DNA of 64,000 bases, taken from NCBI RefSeq assembly GCF_007004645.1, contig NZ_ML660019.1:1384437-1448436 (forward strand), read 5' to 3'. This DNA is from Aliiroseovarius halocynthiae. GTDB lineage: Bacteria > Pseudomonadota > Alphaproteobacteria > Rhodobacterales > Rhodobacteraceae. The notes under the pieces are model-generated. The model ran no database searches. It was not told the DNA's origin and worked only from the letters and a program-made list of their open reading frames with translations. Below, one piece after another: positions 1 through 9,201 of this stretch. Positions within the stretch are counted from its first letter, which is position 1. Each line of letters opens with the position of its first letter. Position numbers and translations under genes: made by a program.

Positions 1-2
1 CG

Positions 3-269
3 CTTTTGACACAACAGCTAACCATCGCCGTTGATGGCACTCAGGGCCGTCGCTATCCGTTCCGGTTCTGCACTCAGCTGGGCTGCGTAGCGAATATCGG
101 CTTCACCACAGAGGAAATCTCTGGTTTCAAAAAGGGAGCAAAAGCGACTTTGACAATCACGCCAGCTGCTGCACCTGACCAACGCGTAAACCTGAACATG
201 TCACTGACAGGCTTCACCGCTGCCTATGACGAGCTGATCGTTCCAGCTCTGGCCCCAGCGGCTCAGTAA
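3..269 (+). CDS. IalB-like (invasion-associated locus B) protein, C-terminal part
   Basis: The reading frame is open at the left edge, so only the last ~88 codons are visible; the TTG at 6 is not a convincing start. The visible part (GRRYPFRFCTQLGC, then GFTTEEISGFKKGAKATLTI and an Ala/Pro-rich tail) matches the C-terminal half of the IalB family, which are small exported proteins, often periplasmic, with a paired-cysteine beta fold (family knowledge). The two cysteines in FCTQLGC fit this. A strong terminator follows 17 bases after the stop, so it is the last gene of its transcript. The family's cellular role is poorly defined; the name comes from Bartonella and does not imply pathogenicity here. 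Confidence 0.8.
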   Translation, partial: LLTQQLTIAVDGTQGRRYPFRFCTQLGCVANIGFTTEEISGFKKGAKATLTITPAAAPDQRVNLNMSLTGFTAAYDELIVPALAPAAQ

Positions 270-286
270 ACCGCCATCAAAAGCGC

Positions 287-316
287 AGAACGCCGCCCAC
301 AGGGCGGCGTTCTTGT
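287..316 (+). terminator. Rho-independent terminator after the IalB-like gene
   Basis: A perfect 12-bp stem (287-298 with 302-313) closes on a 3-base loop. A short T-containing tract follows (TCTTGT). It lies directly downstream of the stop at 269 and ends 20 bases before the converging stop of the ketoacyl synthase gene, so it may also act from the other side. Confidence 0.75.
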
Positions 317-334
317 AACATATATGATATGAAA

Positions 335-1543
335 TTAATGTGCCCGCAGGGCCAGCACCGCATTAAGCCCGCCGAACGCGAAAGCGTTAGAAAGTACCGC
401 GTCAATTTTCACGTCGCGCGCTACATTTGGCACCACATCCAGCGCGCATTCCGGGTCCGGATCTTCATACCCGATGGTTGGCGCAATTACGCCGTCTCGT
501 AACGCCATAATACATGCCAAAAGTTCGACCGCGCCGGTGCCGCCAATCAAGTGCCCATGCATGGATTTCGTGGACGAGATCATCAGTTCATCCGCGTGAT
601 GACCAAACGCATCTGCCACGGCCGCACATTCGGTTTTGTCATTCGCCGCCGTCCCCGTTCCATGCGCATTGATATAGCACACTTCTTCGGGGTTCATGCA
701 CGCATCCCGCATCGCACCTGCAATTGCTCGGGATGCACCCTGCTTTGACGGCATAACAATATCCGCAGCGTCCGAGGTCATGGCAAAGCCGACCACCTCG
801 GCCAAGATGTCCGCCCCACGCGCTTTCGCGTGCTCATACTCCTCGAAGACAAACATGGCCGAACCTTCGCCCTGAACCATCCCGTTCCGATTGGCCGAAA
901 ACGGACGGCAGGCATCTCTGGACATGACCCGCAGCCCTTCCCAAGCCTTGATGCCACCAAAGCACAACATCGCCTCGGCCCCGCCAGTGACCATGACATC
1001 TGCCATGCCTGCCCGGATCATCTGCATCGCCTGCCCCATCGCATGGTTCGAGCTTGCGCAGGCGGTCGCCACGGTAAAGCTTGGTCCCTTTAGGTTCCAC
1101 TCCATCGACACGTGGCTGGCAGCGGCGTTGTTCATCAGCTTAGGAACGACAAACGGGTGCACGCGGTTCTTACCATCTTCATAAACCGAGCGGTAATTCT
1201 CATCCAACGTGTTCATACCACCGCCCGACGTGCCCAGCACGACTCCTGACCGCGTCGCAAGCTCGCCCGAGAATGTCAGGCCGGACTGCGTGATGGCTTG
1301 GCGTGCCGCGATCAGAGTGAACTGGGTAAACCGGTCATATAGCGCGATTTGCTGGCGGTTGAAGGTCTCTTCGGGTTCATATCCCTTGACCTGCGCGCCA
1401 ATTCGGATGGACAGACGCTCGACATCCTGAAACTCAAGATCCGAGATCCCACACCGCCCTTCGCGCATCGCTTCAAGCGTTTCCGGGACATCGCGGCCAA
1501 GTGCATTAATCGTGCCCTGACCAGTGATAACGATACGTTTCAT
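335..1543 (-). CDS. beta-ketoacyl-ACP synthase (KAS II/FabF-like)
   Basis: A 402-residue condensing enzyme of the thiolase fold. The catalytic triad is visible: Cys162 in VATACASSNHAMG, His294 in INAHGTGTAANDKTE and His329 in KSMHGHLIGGTGAVE. It is near the usual FabF length (~410). It sits 5 bases after a dedicated acyl carrier protein gene and downstream of lpxD on the same strand. That arrangement recalls the acpXL/fabF-XL loci that make special long acyl chains for lipid A in rhizobia (established for rhizobia, inferred here). It is probably a second, lipid-A-related synthase and not the general fatty-acid FabF, which normally lies beside the housekeeping acpP. Confidence 0.85.
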   Translation of the reverse strand: MKRIVITGQGTINALGRDVPETLEAMREGRCGISDLEFQDVERLSIRIGAQVKGYEPEETFNRQQIALYDRFTQFTLIAARQAITQSGLTFSGELATRSGVVLGTSGGGMNTLDENYRSVYEDGKNRVHPFVVPKLMNNAAASHVSMEWNLKGPSFTVATACASSNHAMGQAMQMIRAGMADVMVTGGAEAMLCFGGIKAWEGLRVMSRDACRPFSANRNGMVQGEGSAMFVFEEYEHAKARGADILAEVVGFAMTSDAADIVMPSKQGASRAIAGAMRDACMNPEEVCYINAHGTGTAANDKTECAAVADAFGHHADELMISSTKSMHGHLIGGTGAVELLACIMALRDGVIAPTIGYEDPDPECALDVVPNVARDVKIDAVLSNAFAFGGLNAVLALRAH

Positions 1544-1548
1544 ATGAT

Positions 1549-1815
1549 CTATGCGGCTTGATCCGCGACCAAACCCTGCACCGCCTGAATGATGGCGGCG
1601 ACGGACGAAATGTCAAAGTCGCTCTCTGATGGATCATTGGCATTGAATGGCACCGAAATATCGAAAGCTTCTTCGATGGCGAAGATGCTTTCAACAAGGC
1701 CAAGGCTGTCAATGCCCAGATCTTCCAAAGTTTGATCGAGGCTGACATCACCCGGTTCAAGCACTGCTTGCTCGGCGATGATGGCGATGACGCGGTCCTG
1801 AATGCTTTCAGACAT
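1549..1815 (-). CDS. acyl carrier protein, AcpXL-like
   Basis: An 88-residue acyl carrier protein. The phosphopantetheine serine lies in the DLGIDSLGLVES motif (about residues 32-43). The segment SIFAIEEAFDISVPF and the overall length are closer to the specialised AcpXL type than to the ~77-residue housekeeping AcpP, but this is a judgement from reading. The gene lies between lpxD and the ketoacyl synthase, with only 5 bases before the synthase start, so the three genes are likely cotranscribed. Probable role: carrying the acyl chain that the neighbouring synthase elongates. Confidence 0.85.
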   Translation of the reverse strand: MSESIQDRVIAIIAEQAVLEPGDVSLDQTLEDLGIDSLGLVESIFAIEEAFDISVPFNANDPSESDFDISSVAAIIQAVQGLVADQAA

Positions 1816-1842
1816 AATGTCCCCTTTCGCGATGGCGCGTTT

Positions 1843-2949
1843 CTAGCCCTTGTCCACGAGTTTTGTAACCGTTTTTTGAAGTTCACGTAACGTATCAGCC
1901 AAGCGTGGCAAACGACGCAGTTCGCGGCGGATGGCCATTTCCGTTTCGATCTTAACTGCCGGGCTGCCCAGTACTGCGCGACCTGCGGGAACATTGGTGT
2001 AAATATTGGTGCCACCGCCTGCGATCACGTCATCTCCGATGAAGATATTGTCGCTGACGCCAACTTTGCCGCCCAATACAACGCGATTGCCGATTTTAGC
2101 CGACCCTGACACGCCCACGTTGCCACACATCATAACGTCTTCGCCCACTTCGGCGTTATGGCCCACCTGAACCTGACAGTCGATCTTTGTGCCTCGCCCG
2201 ATCCGGGTCGCGCGGATGGTGCCCCGGTCGATGGTCGAGCTTGCGCCCAGCTCAACGTCGTCTCCGATCTCAACCCCGCCCAACGAATGCACCCGCGCCC
2301 AATGAGCAGACCCTTCGACAGAGGCCGTCGTTTCGCCTTCCGCCATCCCCCCGCGCAGGCTTTCAACCGCGCTTTCCTTATCCAAAGTGACGAACGAAAA
2401 CCCGTCCCCGCCGACAACCGAATTCGACTGACCAGTAAAGCGGTCCCCAATACGACACTGATGCGCGATGCGCGCACCAGGATGCAGGGTCAGCTCGTCA
2501 CCAATCACCGTGCCATACCCAATCGAGGCATGGGACCCAACTTGGGCATTCGCGCCAATCTTCACATCGGCACCGATTACGGCCAACGGACCAATGCGGG
2601 CGCCTTCTCCAATTTCGGCGCTGTCATCGACGACTGCACTTGGGTGAATGCCCGGCGCGATCCCCAACCCCGGATCCAAAGCACGGGTCAAAAGCGGCAT
2701 CGCAGTCTTACCGCGCGCCATGCAAATCGCACCATCAAGACCAAGCGATTGCCAGTCAGCGCCTTCCCACAACAAAGCGGCGCGGGCTTGCCCACCGGCA
2801 ATGCCATCTGCGTATTTTGGGTCAACGGCCAAAGCCAGTTGATCCGCGCGTGCGTCCTTCGGTTCGGCGGCCCCAGACAACGTGATGGTCCCATCGCCTT
2901 GGAATTCGGTCCCCAATGCGGTGGCTATCTCGGAAAGAGTGAAAGTCAT
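1843..2949 (-). CDS. lpxD: UDP-3-O-(3-hydroxyacyl)glucosamine N-acyltransferase
   Basis: LpxD transfers a 3-hydroxyacyl chain from ACP to the amino group of UDP-3-O-acylglucosamine, the third step of lipid A synthesis, in the cytoplasm. The 368-residue protein has an N-terminal uridine-binding-type domain (residues 1-95) and then a left-handed beta helix of hexapeptide repeats (IHPSAVVDDSAEIGEGARIGP and onward, 100-330). The catalytic histidine is His264 in QVGHNAEVGED. It is slightly longer than E. coli LpxD (341). No lpxA, fabZ or bamA lies beside it, unlike the classic lpx locus; instead the ACP and ketoacyl synthase genes follow 27 bases downstream. Confidence 0.95.
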   Translation of the reverse strand: MTFTLSEIATALGTEFQGDGTITLSGAAEPKDARADQLALAVDPKYADGIAGGQARAALLWEGADWQSLGLDGAICMARGKTAMPLLTRALDPGLGIAPGIHPSAVVDDSAEIGEGARIGPLAVIGADVKIGANAQVGSHASIGYGTVIGDELTLHPGARIAHQCRIGDRFTGQSNSVVGGDGFSFVTLDKESAVESLRGGMAEGETTASVEGSAHWARVHSLGGVEIGDDVELGASSTIDRGTIRATRIGRGTKIDCQVQVGHNAEVGEDVMMCGNVGVSGSAKIGNRVVLGGKVGVSDNIFIGDDVIAGGGTNIYTNVPAGRAVLGSPAVKIETEMAIRRELRRLPRLADTLRELQKTVTKLVDKG

Positions 2950-3004
2950 TCAGCGCTCCTATTATGGCGCCGGGCAATTGCACCCGAGCGCCGCACTAAA
3001 GGAT

Positions 3005-4630
3005 TTAACCATCCACGCCAGGAAGCGCCACCCCAGCATTCTTCAAAGCCTCCCAGACCTTTGCGTCACGACCATAAATATCGCGGCGATAAGTCACGCG
3101 GCCCTTTGCCGGGGCAATCGCTGTGCGATAGACGATGTGCACTGGCACGTGCTGCTCCAGCGCAATCTGAGTCTCACGTCGTGTGTCCAGCGCGTTGTGG
3201 AAGGTCGCTTTGGGATTTCTACTTTGCTTTGCCAACAATGCATAAGCAAAATCAAACGGATCCCCCAATCGAATACAGCCGTGACTAAAGGCGCGGACCT
3301 CGCGCGCGAACAGGCTTTTGGACGGCGTGTCATGAAGATAAATGTTGTATTTGTTTGGGAACATAAACTTCACCAACCCCAGCGCATTGCGCGAAGACGG
3401 AGGCTGTTTAATTGCAAAGGGGAAGCTACGCGCTGTAAACTTGGTGAAATCCACTGCATCGCGCTTCACCACACGTCCTCGGCGATCAATCAGTTTCAGA
3501 TGGCTGACCGCATTGGGATTGCGCTGCAACATCGGCAGGTATTCTTTGGTGGCAATCGAGCGCGGCACGTTCCAAGTTGGATTAATCACCATATGCTCCA
3601 TCACATCAGAAAACTCGGGACTACGCTGGTCCGAAACATTCTTTCCAATGACCGAGCGGGTCTGAAAGGTCACTGTGCCCCCATCAACGATTTTCGCTGT
3701 AAAATCCGTCAGGTTCACCCAGATATGGCGCGCGCCACGCTCGAAATTTGTCCAGCGCTCACGTTCCATCGCAACCAAAACCGAAGCCAAACGCTTCTCA
3801 GGCGAAACATTAACCTGCGCGAGAGTTCCGGCCCCGGCAACACCATCATTGGTCAACCCGTGATCGGCTTGAAGCTGCTGAACGGCTTCTTGAATGGATG
3901 CATCATAAGTACGACTTGCAGACCGGTTAAGATATCCCATCCGCACCAAGCGATTGCGCAAGGCAATCACAGCATCACCCGACTGGCCCGGTTTCAATGC
4001 CTTAGCAAGTACTTTCGGACCCCAGCCACCATGCTGAATCGCCGCTTCAAGACGCAGCTTCTCTCGCATCAACCGACTGTACTCGGCATTCTTTGGCGGA
4101 AGCGTTTTCAGGTAGTTATCAGGAGATGTTAACGTAAACCCCTTCAATACCTCTGCGCCATCCAAGCGATTAACCTTGCGCACGATCCCTTCGTCAATCC
4201 GCCCAGGCGTCAGTATGCCGGAATTCACATTTTGCGCGTAATCGACAAGCAATTTGGAAAACTCAACCTCGATTGCGCCAAGGTCACGCACAGAGCCCAC
4301 ATTGGATATCCGTGTTTTCAGCGCTTCAAGATCGATCACAGGCAGGCCGTGATCGCCCGCCTTCGACAGCGCTGCGAAAAGCGCTTTGCGACGAGCTAGA
4401 TCCTCCTCGCTATCGCCGGTCCAAATCGGCTGATAGGCGTTCGCACGATAGAATGCGGCAACCTCGCCCTCACGCGCAGCGGCCTCGGCCACGGATTGCG
4501 CGAATGCGGAAACCATGCTTTGGGCATAAACAGGTTCACCCGAAGAAGCACTGACTGCAATGGCATTGACCGCCACAAAAGCATAGCTGAGAAAGGTCGA
4601 ACGCATACGCGCGGGCAATGGTTTCGTCAT
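3005..4630 (-). CDS. L,D-transpeptidase, YcbB/LdtD-like
   Basis: A 541-residue exported enzyme predicted to form 3-3 (DAP-DAP) cross-links in peptidoglycan. A signal-like hydrophobic segment ends near VYAQS (residues 35-38). A peptidoglycan-binding-like domain lies at 212-275 (LKPGQSGDAVIALRNRL). The YkuD domain follows, with the catalytic motif AFSHGCIRLGDP, nucleophile Cys452 and an upstream HDTPSK histidine at 433. Length and order match the YcbB type, not the short ErfK/YbiS types. It diverges from a MepK-like peptidase gene (4995); the same pair, ycbB and ycbK, is adjacent in E. coli. It lies 55 bases upstream of lpxD on the same strand. Confidence 0.9.
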   Translation of the reverse strand: MTKPLPARMRSTFLSYAFVAVNAIAVSASSGEPVYAQSMVSAFAQSVAEAAAREGEVAAFYRANAYQPIWTGDSEEDLARRKALFAALSKAGDHGLPVIDLEALKTRISNVGSVRDLGAIEVEFSKLLVDYAQNVNSGILTPGRIDEGIVRKVNRLDGAEVLKGFTLTSPDNYLKTLPPKNAEYSRLMREKLRLEAAIQHGGWGPKVLAKALKPGQSGDAVIALRNRLVRMGYLNRSASRTYDASIQEAVQQLQADHGLTNDGVAGAGTLAQVNVSPEKRLASVLVAMERERWTNFERGARHIWVNLTDFTAKIVDGGTVTFQTRSVIGKNVSDQRSPEFSDVMEHMVINPTWNVPRSIATKEYLPMLQRNPNAVSHLKLIDRRGRVVKRDAVDFTKFTARSFPFAIKQPPSSRNALGLVKFMFPNKYNIYLHDTPSKSLFAREVRAFSHGCIRLGDPFDFAYALLAKQSRNPKATFHNALDTRRETQIALEQHVPVHIVYRTAIAPAKGRVTYRRDIYGRDAKVWEALKNAGVALPGVDG

Positions 4631-4994
4631 GTCATGTCCGAAATAAATGGATCTTGCTGCCCATCAGTTTTCCAACATCTGACCGCGGCTGTCTATTCAT
4701 AATCAAACCATTCTGACCAAGATGTTACCAAAGACACAAAAGAGTTTCAGGAATACCCCACCCCGGAGCCCCGATTGACGCACATGCGCCACGGTTAACC
4801 CGAGCTTCAGAATTTTCAGCAAATTCCCGCCGATTTTTCTTGAACCCGTTAAGGGGCTAAAAACTCTACTTGGCGCACGATTCGAGTTGTGCAATAAGAA
4901 GTCACGTCTGGGGTAAAGGTAATCGCATCACCCTGATTTGACCTCAGAGTCAGGCGGGATTGATGACAGGCAAGCGACGGGACACGCTACGACA
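4631..4994. other. divergent intergenic region, ldt / mepK-like
   Basis: This 364-base gap separates the two divergent peptidoglycan genes and must hold both promoters. It is visibly richer in A+T than the genes around it. I see no convincing -35/-10 pair, no conserved operator and no ORF with coding character. A GTTAACC at 4793 and a GTTAAGG at 4849 resemble CtrA half sites but are not spaced as a TTAA-N7-TTAA box. Confidence 0.5.
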
Positions 4995-5576
4995 ATGACC
5001 TACGAGACTAAGAACGGCTTGAATTCGGGCATCACTCGGCGCGGACTTCTGGGTGCTTTTGCAGCAACCGCTGTAACAGCCGCCCCAATGTATGCCAATG
5101 CAGCTGGTTTCCTTCGCGGTGGCGGCGATGTGCGCCGTCTGGCGATGTATTCCGGTCGCACCGGTGAAACAATCAACATGATCTATTGGATTGAAGGCAA
5201 GTACATCAAAGATGGCTTGAAAGAGATCAACCATTTCATGCGTGATTGGCGGACCGACACGTCGATCAAGATCGACACGCGCACAATCGACATTATGGCC
5301 GCCGCCCATGGCCTGATGGATGTGCGCGAACCCTACACGATGCTGTCGGGCTATCGCTCGCCTAAAACCAATGCAATGCTGCGCTCGCGTTCTCGCGGCG
5401 TTGCAAAAAACTCGCTTCACATGAAAGGTCAAGCCGCTGACTTGCGCCTGAAGTCCCGTTCAGTGAACCAGATGTTCAAAGCGGCTGTGGCCTGTAACGG
5501 TGGTGGCGTCGGCAAATATTCGGGGTCGAACTTCGTGCATATGGATTGCGGCGTGGTCCGCTCGTGGGGTCGCTAA
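4995..5576 (+). CDS. Tat-exported DUF882/YcbK (MepK-like) murein peptidase
   Basis: A 193-residue protein; the start at 4995 is chosen because it directly precedes a twin-arginine signal (TRRGLLGAFAATAVTAA, Arg15-Arg16). The rest is the peptidase M15-like DUF882 domain. Candidate zinc ligands are His142 and Asp149 in SLHMKGQAADL and His182 in FVHMDCG. E. coli MepK of this family cleaves the 3-3 cross-links made by L,D-transpeptidases (established), and an LdtD-like gene lies immediately divergent here, so the two probably act on the same bonds in the periplasm. A terminator follows at 5609. An in-frame ATG at 4938 would put a charged extension before the signal and is less likely. Confidence 0.88.
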   Translation: MTYETKNGLNSGITRRGLLGAFAATAVTAAPMYANAAGFLRGGGDVRRLAMYSGRTGETINMIYWIEGKYIKDGLKEINHFMRDWRTDTSIKIDTRTIDIMAAAHGLMDVREPYTMLSGYRSPKTNAMLRSRSRGVAKNSLHMKGQAADLRLKSRSVNQMFKAAVACNGGGVGKYSGSNFVHMDCGVVRSWGR

Positions 5577-5608
5577 GCTTCGACGATCCTTCCCTCATAA
5601 AGCAATGC

Positions 5609-5632
5609 AAAGCGCCCTCGGGCGCTTTTTTT
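5609..5632 (+). terminator. Rho-independent terminator after the mepK-like gene
   Basis: An 8-bp stem (5609-5616 with 5621-5628) closes on a CTCG loop and runs into a tract of T residues (5626-5632). It is 33 bases past the stop at 5576. Confidence 0.85.
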
Positions 5633-5687
5633 GTTGTGGCGTGGTAGGTTGTTTGGCATCAAGCTTTGAACGACTGACGAGGCCCTA

Positions 5688-6428
5688 GTGAAACCTTTCC
5701 TGATCCTGCAACTGCGCCCGGAAACCGATGCCTCGGATGACGAGTTCCAAGCTTTTTTGACCAAAGGCGGCCTGAATGCAGATCAGGTCCACCGCATTCG
5801 CTTGGATCAAGAGGACATCCCCGCTGATCTGGACCTGTCCAACTATGCAGGTGTCATCGTAGGCGGCGGCCCCGGCTGCGTGTCGGACGCGCCCGAGAAG
5901 AAGTCAAAGATTGAGGCCAAGATCGAAGCGGAATGCCTGTCGTTGATGCCGCAGATCACGGCACAAGATATTCCATTCTTAGGATGCTGCTACGGCATCG
6001 GCATTCTTGGCCACCATCTGGAACCCGGCGCCGTTTCAAAAGAGAATTATGGCGAGCCTGTCAGCGCCAGCCCCTGCCGCGTGACCGATGAAGGGCGTAA
6101 GGATCCTTTGCTGTCAGGAATACCCGATGCGTTCGAAGCATTCGTCGCCCACAAGGAAGCGATGCAACATCTGCCCCAAGGCTGTGTGCAACTGGTTACT
6201 TCTGCCCCCTGCCCGTTTCAAATGATCCGCTTCGGCCAAAACGTCTATGCCACGCAGTTCCACCCCGAGGCCGACGCGCACGGGTTTGAAACCCGCATCG
6301 GCATCTACAAGCACCATGGATATTTCCCACCGGAAGAAGCTGAAGCGCTGGTCGACATGGTCCATGCCGCTGATGTGCATGCGCCAGCTAAGATCCTGAA
6401 AAACTTCGTAGATCGGTATCGCGCGTAA
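5688..6428 (+). CDS. class I glutamine amidotransferase (GMP synthase-type GATase domain)
   Basis: A 246-residue stand-alone glutaminase-type domain starting at GTG. Cys101 in [12 protein letters not shown] is the expected nucleophile, and His192/Glu194 in QFHPEAD complete the triad. The oxyanion region is VIVGGGPGC (57-64). No synthetase partner is fused or adjacent, so the ammonia acceptor is unknown; similar stand-alone proteins are often annotated as GMP synthase-like or glutamine amidotransferase. It is not guaA, which would need an ATP-pyrophosphatase domain of some 300 more residues. It lies between a terminator and the converging tRNA-Arg gene, so it is probably transcribed alone. Confidence 0.88.
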   Translation: MKPFLILQLRPETDASDDEFQAFLTKGGLNADQVHRIRLDQEDIPADLDLSNYAGVIVGGGPGCVSDAPEKKSKIEAKIEAECLSLMPQITAQDIPFLGCCYGIGILGHHLEPGAVSKENYGEPVSASPCRVTDEGRKDPLLSGIPDAFEAFVAHKEAMQHLPQGCVQLVTSAPCPFQMIRFGQNVYATQFHPEADAHGFETRIGIYKHHGYFPPEEAEALVDMVHAADVHAPAKILKNFVDRYRA

Positions 6429-6445
6429 ATTTCAAGTTGGGAAAC

Positions 6446-6522
<77 letters not shown>

Positions 6523-6589
6523 CTAGGTCGGGGATATAGGCCATCGCCGAGCCCCCCGCAACATGAAACCGCGGCAATTCAGACCGGCG

Positions 6590-6623
6590 CAAAAGAAAAG
6601 GGCCGCCAAACCGGCAGCCCTTC
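6590..6623 (-). terminator. Rho-independent terminator of the rplM-rpsI operon
   Basis: Read on the minus strand, a 10-bp stem (6613-6622 with 6598-6607, one G-T pair) closes on a 5-base loop and is followed by a T-rich run (complement of 6591-6597). It lies 22 bases past the rpsI stop. Confidence 0.8.
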
Positions 6624-6644
6624 CCAAAATCTGTTTCCCGGCGA

Positions 6645-7133
6645 TTAACGCTTCGAGAACTGGAACGAACGACGTGCTTTGCGGCGGCCGAACTTCTTAC
6701 GTTCAACAACACGCGAGTCACGGGTCAGGAAACCAGCAGCTTTCAGTGCGCCACGCAAGCTCGGTTCGTAAAGCTGCAGAGCTTTCGAAATCCCGTGCTT
6801 AACCGCACCAGCTTGGCCCGACAGACCGCCGCCTTTAACGGTGGCAACCACGTCGAATTCGCCTTCAACACCAGCAACCTGTGCTGGCTGACGAACGATC
6901 AGCTGCAGCACGGGGCGTGCGAAGTATTTGTCCATTTCTTTACCGTTCACGGTGACCTTGCCGGAACCCGGCTTGATCCACACGCGGGCGACAGCGTCTT
7001 TACGCTTGCCGGTGGCATAAGAGCGACCCAGCTCGTCACGGACGGGCTCACGGGGGGCGGCAACTTCAACAACAGCTTCGGTGCCTTCTGCGACGGCGTT
7101 CAGCTCGTCCAGCGATTTGATCTCTTCAGTCAT
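6645..7133 (-). CDS. rpsI: 30S ribosomal protein S9
   Basis: A 162-residue S9 with the N-terminal extension common in alphaproteobacteria (about 30 residues before the conserved [16 protein letters not shown]). The basic C-terminal tail ending FQFSKR is the part that reaches the ribosomal P site. The start codon follows the rplM stop by 2 bases, so the two are translationally coupled as in most bacteria. A terminator follows. Confidence 0.98.
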   Translation of the reverse strand: MTEEIKSLDELNAVAEGTEAVVEVAAPREPVRDELGRSYATGKRKDAVARVWIKPGSGKVTVNGKEMDKYFARPVLQLIVRQPAQVAGVEGEFDVVATVKGGGLSGQAGAVKHGISKALQLYEPSLRGALKAAGFLTRDSRVVERKKFGRRKARRSFQFSKR

Positions 7134-7135
7134 GA

Positions 7136-7600
7136 TCAGCCCTCACGTGTGTTTTTGGGGTTCATCGACTTGACGTCCAGCACTTCGGGGCTCTGGGCCT
7201 CGTGGGGGTGCTCGGCGCCGGCGTAGATGCGCAGGTTGGTCATTTGCTGACGGCTCAGTTTGCCGCCCGGCAGCATGCGCTGCACGGCTTTGGTCAGCAG
7301 ACGCTCGGGGTGGTCACCCTCGAGGATCTGACCGGCTGTGCGCGACTTGATGCCGCCCGGGTAACCGGTGTGCCAGTAGTGCACTTTGTCGGTGCGCTTT
7401 TTGCCGGTCATTTGTACTTTGTCCGCATTGATCACGATGACATTGTCACCCATGTCCATGTGCGGCGTGAACGAGGCTTTGTGTTTGCCACGAAGACGCA
7501 TTGCGATGATCGATGCAAGACGACCAAGAACAACGCCTTCGGCGTCGATGATGATCCACTTTTTGTCGATATCTGCAGGCGTTGCAGAGAAGGTTTTCAT
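7136..7600 (-). CDS. rplM: 50S ribosomal protein L13
   Basis: A 154-residue L13, full length. It is recognised by [18 protein letters not shown], the [22 protein letters not shown] segment and YRHTGYPGG-like [12 protein letters not shown]. It is the first gene of the rplM-rpsI operon. A candidate promoter lies 34-61 bases upstream of the start. Confidence 0.98.
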   Translation of the reverse strand: MKTFSATPADIDKKWIIIDAEGVVLGRLASIIAMRLRGKHKASFTPHMDMGDNVIVINADKVQMTGKKRTDKVHYWHTGYPGGIKSRTAGQILEGDHPERLLTKAVQRMLPGGKLSRQQMTNLRIYAGAEHPHEAQSPEVLDVKSMNPKNTREG

Positions 7601-7633
7601 TGATTCAGCCCTGATTGGGTTTCGGATGGGGTG

Positions 7634-7661
7634 GTTTTAGTGATTTTGCACTGCGGGTCAA
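7634..7661 (-). promoter_or_regulatory. candidate promoter of rplM-rpsI
   Basis: On the minus strand a TTGACC -35 element (complement of 7656-7661) is followed after 16 bases by TAAAAC (complement of 7634-7639). The -35 is good and the -10 is weak. It is the only plausible sigma-70-type pair in the 149 bases before rplM. Confidence 0.45.
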
Positions 7662-7749
7662 GCGCAGTATGTCTAATTTTACCGCGTCTTTTCAATTGGT
7701 TATAAATAAGGTATTATTTTACCCCACCTCACAGCCACCAAATCAGCCC

Positions 7750-9168
7750 CTATACGCTTAATGTATCCGTTGGATTGTCCAAAAGCTCGACCAGTTCTGC
7801 AAGAACGGATCGGAACCGATCAAGCGGCATTTGTCCATTGACCGAGATGCGCACGGCCTGCGGGGAGGGCCCGTCGCGCAGCGCAAAATCATCCCCGGGA
7901 CGTACCCGAATGCCCTTGTTTTCAGCCTTCTGGCAGAAGTTTGATACGCGCCAGCCATAGGGGAGTTTCAGCCAGAAGAAGGGGACATCATGGCTCCAAC
8001 CAAGCTCAAACCGCCCCAACGTGTTGACGGCGACTTGAATATACTCGCGATTGCGCTGACGCATTTCCATCATCGAGCGCTCCAAATCGGGGTGGGACAA
8101 CACTTGGTACAAGACCTCGGCAGTTGGCGAGGAAACACCGAAGTAATTGACGTCCACAACCCGACGCAACTTACCCGCCCAACCCGATGGCGTCACGACA
8201 TACCCCGCGCGAAGCGCCGGCGATATGGTCTTTGAAAAGGATGAGATGAACCAGGATTGCTCGGGCAACAGGGCCCGATAGCTTGGGCCGCGTGCAGGGC
8301 CAAGCCGATAACAATCATCCTGAACGACGTGAAAACCGAGGGTGCGTGCCACATCAACCACCTCGTGCCGCCTGGCGGTATCGGTCACGCGGCAGGTTGG
8401 GTTATGCGCTTCAGGCATCGTGAACAGCAGGCTCGCGCCAGAACTTCGAGCGACATGCGCCAAGGCCTGAGGGTCCACGCCCTGCTCGTCCATAGGAACC
8501 GCAACAACCTTTGCCCCCAAAAGCTCGACCGCGCGGCGCAGGCCGGGATACGAGTGTTCTTCCACCATCACCACCCGCGTACCTTCGGCCAGCAATGTCT
8601 GCATCGACAGCATGATGGCATTTTGCCCGCCATTCGTGACGACAATGTCATCAGCAGTGATCCCGCCCCTTTCTTGTTCGGGGATATGGGCCAGCAGGGC
8701 TTCGCGCAGATAGGATTGCGATCCGTAGAACGGATAGCGCAGCAACAGGGACTCGGGCAGCTCTGCCGTGGCACGAAGGGCGTCACGTATGATATCGACC
8801 TGCCCGACATCAGGAAGGCGCGGCGCGAACAGGAAGTCAGTTTCGGGCTCGCTGTGCAATGCATGCGCCTGATGCTTTACATTACCGGTGCGGGATGAAG
8901 GTCTTGAATTCGGGCACGCGTTCTGAGGACGCACAAAGGTGCCTCGTCCAACCTCGGCCGAGACCCACCCACCATTGCCAAGAATGGAATAAGCGCGCGC
9001 GACCGTACCGGGTGTGATCTTGAGCTCCCACGCCAGTTCGCGCACAGGCGGAAGTTTTTCACCCTCTGGAAGCGTCCCGGATCTGATGGCCGCCATAAGA
9101 CCATCCGCCAATCGCTGATACTTGGGGCCCCGCCCCTCCATAAGCTCTTCCGAGAAAATTGTACCCAT
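7750..9168 (-). CDS. MocR/GntR-family regulator with aminotransferase domain
   Basis: A 472-residue transcription factor of the MocR type. A GntR winged helix-turn-helix occupies residues 10-80 (LPPVRELAWELKITPGTVARAYS), then a fold-type I PLP domain from ~115 on. The PLP lysine is Lys313 in SSFSKTISPALRAGY; Asp284 and the HNPT-type motif AHNPTCR (255-260) are also present. The start at 9168 is chosen because the domain begins there; the frame stays open to 9393 but would run through the operator region. It diverges from a small DUF1127 gene with two 13-bp repeats between, so it very likely controls that gene and itself. The ligand is unknown; MocR members sense PLP or amino compounds. No biosynthetic target lies next to it. 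Confidence 0.9.
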   Translation of the reverse strand: MGTIFSEELMEGRGPKYQRLADGLMAAIRSGTLPEGEKLPPVRELAWELKITPGTVARAYSILGNGGWVSAEVGRGTFVRPQNACPNSRPSSRTGNVKHQAHALHSEPETDFLFAPRLPDVGQVDIIRDALRATAELPESLLLRYPFYGSQSYLREALLAHIPEQERGGITADDIVVTNGGQNAIMLSMQTLLAEGTRVVMVEEHSYPGLRRAVELLGAKVVAVPMDEQGVDPQALAHVARSSGASLLFTMPEAHNPTCRVTDTARRHEVVDVARTLGFHVVQDDCYRLGPARGPSYRALLPEQSWFISSFSKTISPALRAGYVVTPSGWAGKLRRVVDVNYFGVSSPTAEVLYQVLSHPDLERSMMEMRQRNREYIQVAVNTLGRFELGWSHDVPFFWLKLPYGWRVSNFCQKAENKGIRVRPGDDFALRDGPSPQAVRISVNGQMPLDRFRSVLAELVELLDNPTDTLSV

Positions 9169-9201
9169 AACAATATTCCAATTGTGTGGCGCAGATTCGA
9201 T

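Noticed and set aside
2158-3288. 376-codon plus-strand frame across lpxD and the L,D-transpeptidase gene
   Set aside because: It is antisense to two well-supported genes and its product has no recognisable domain.
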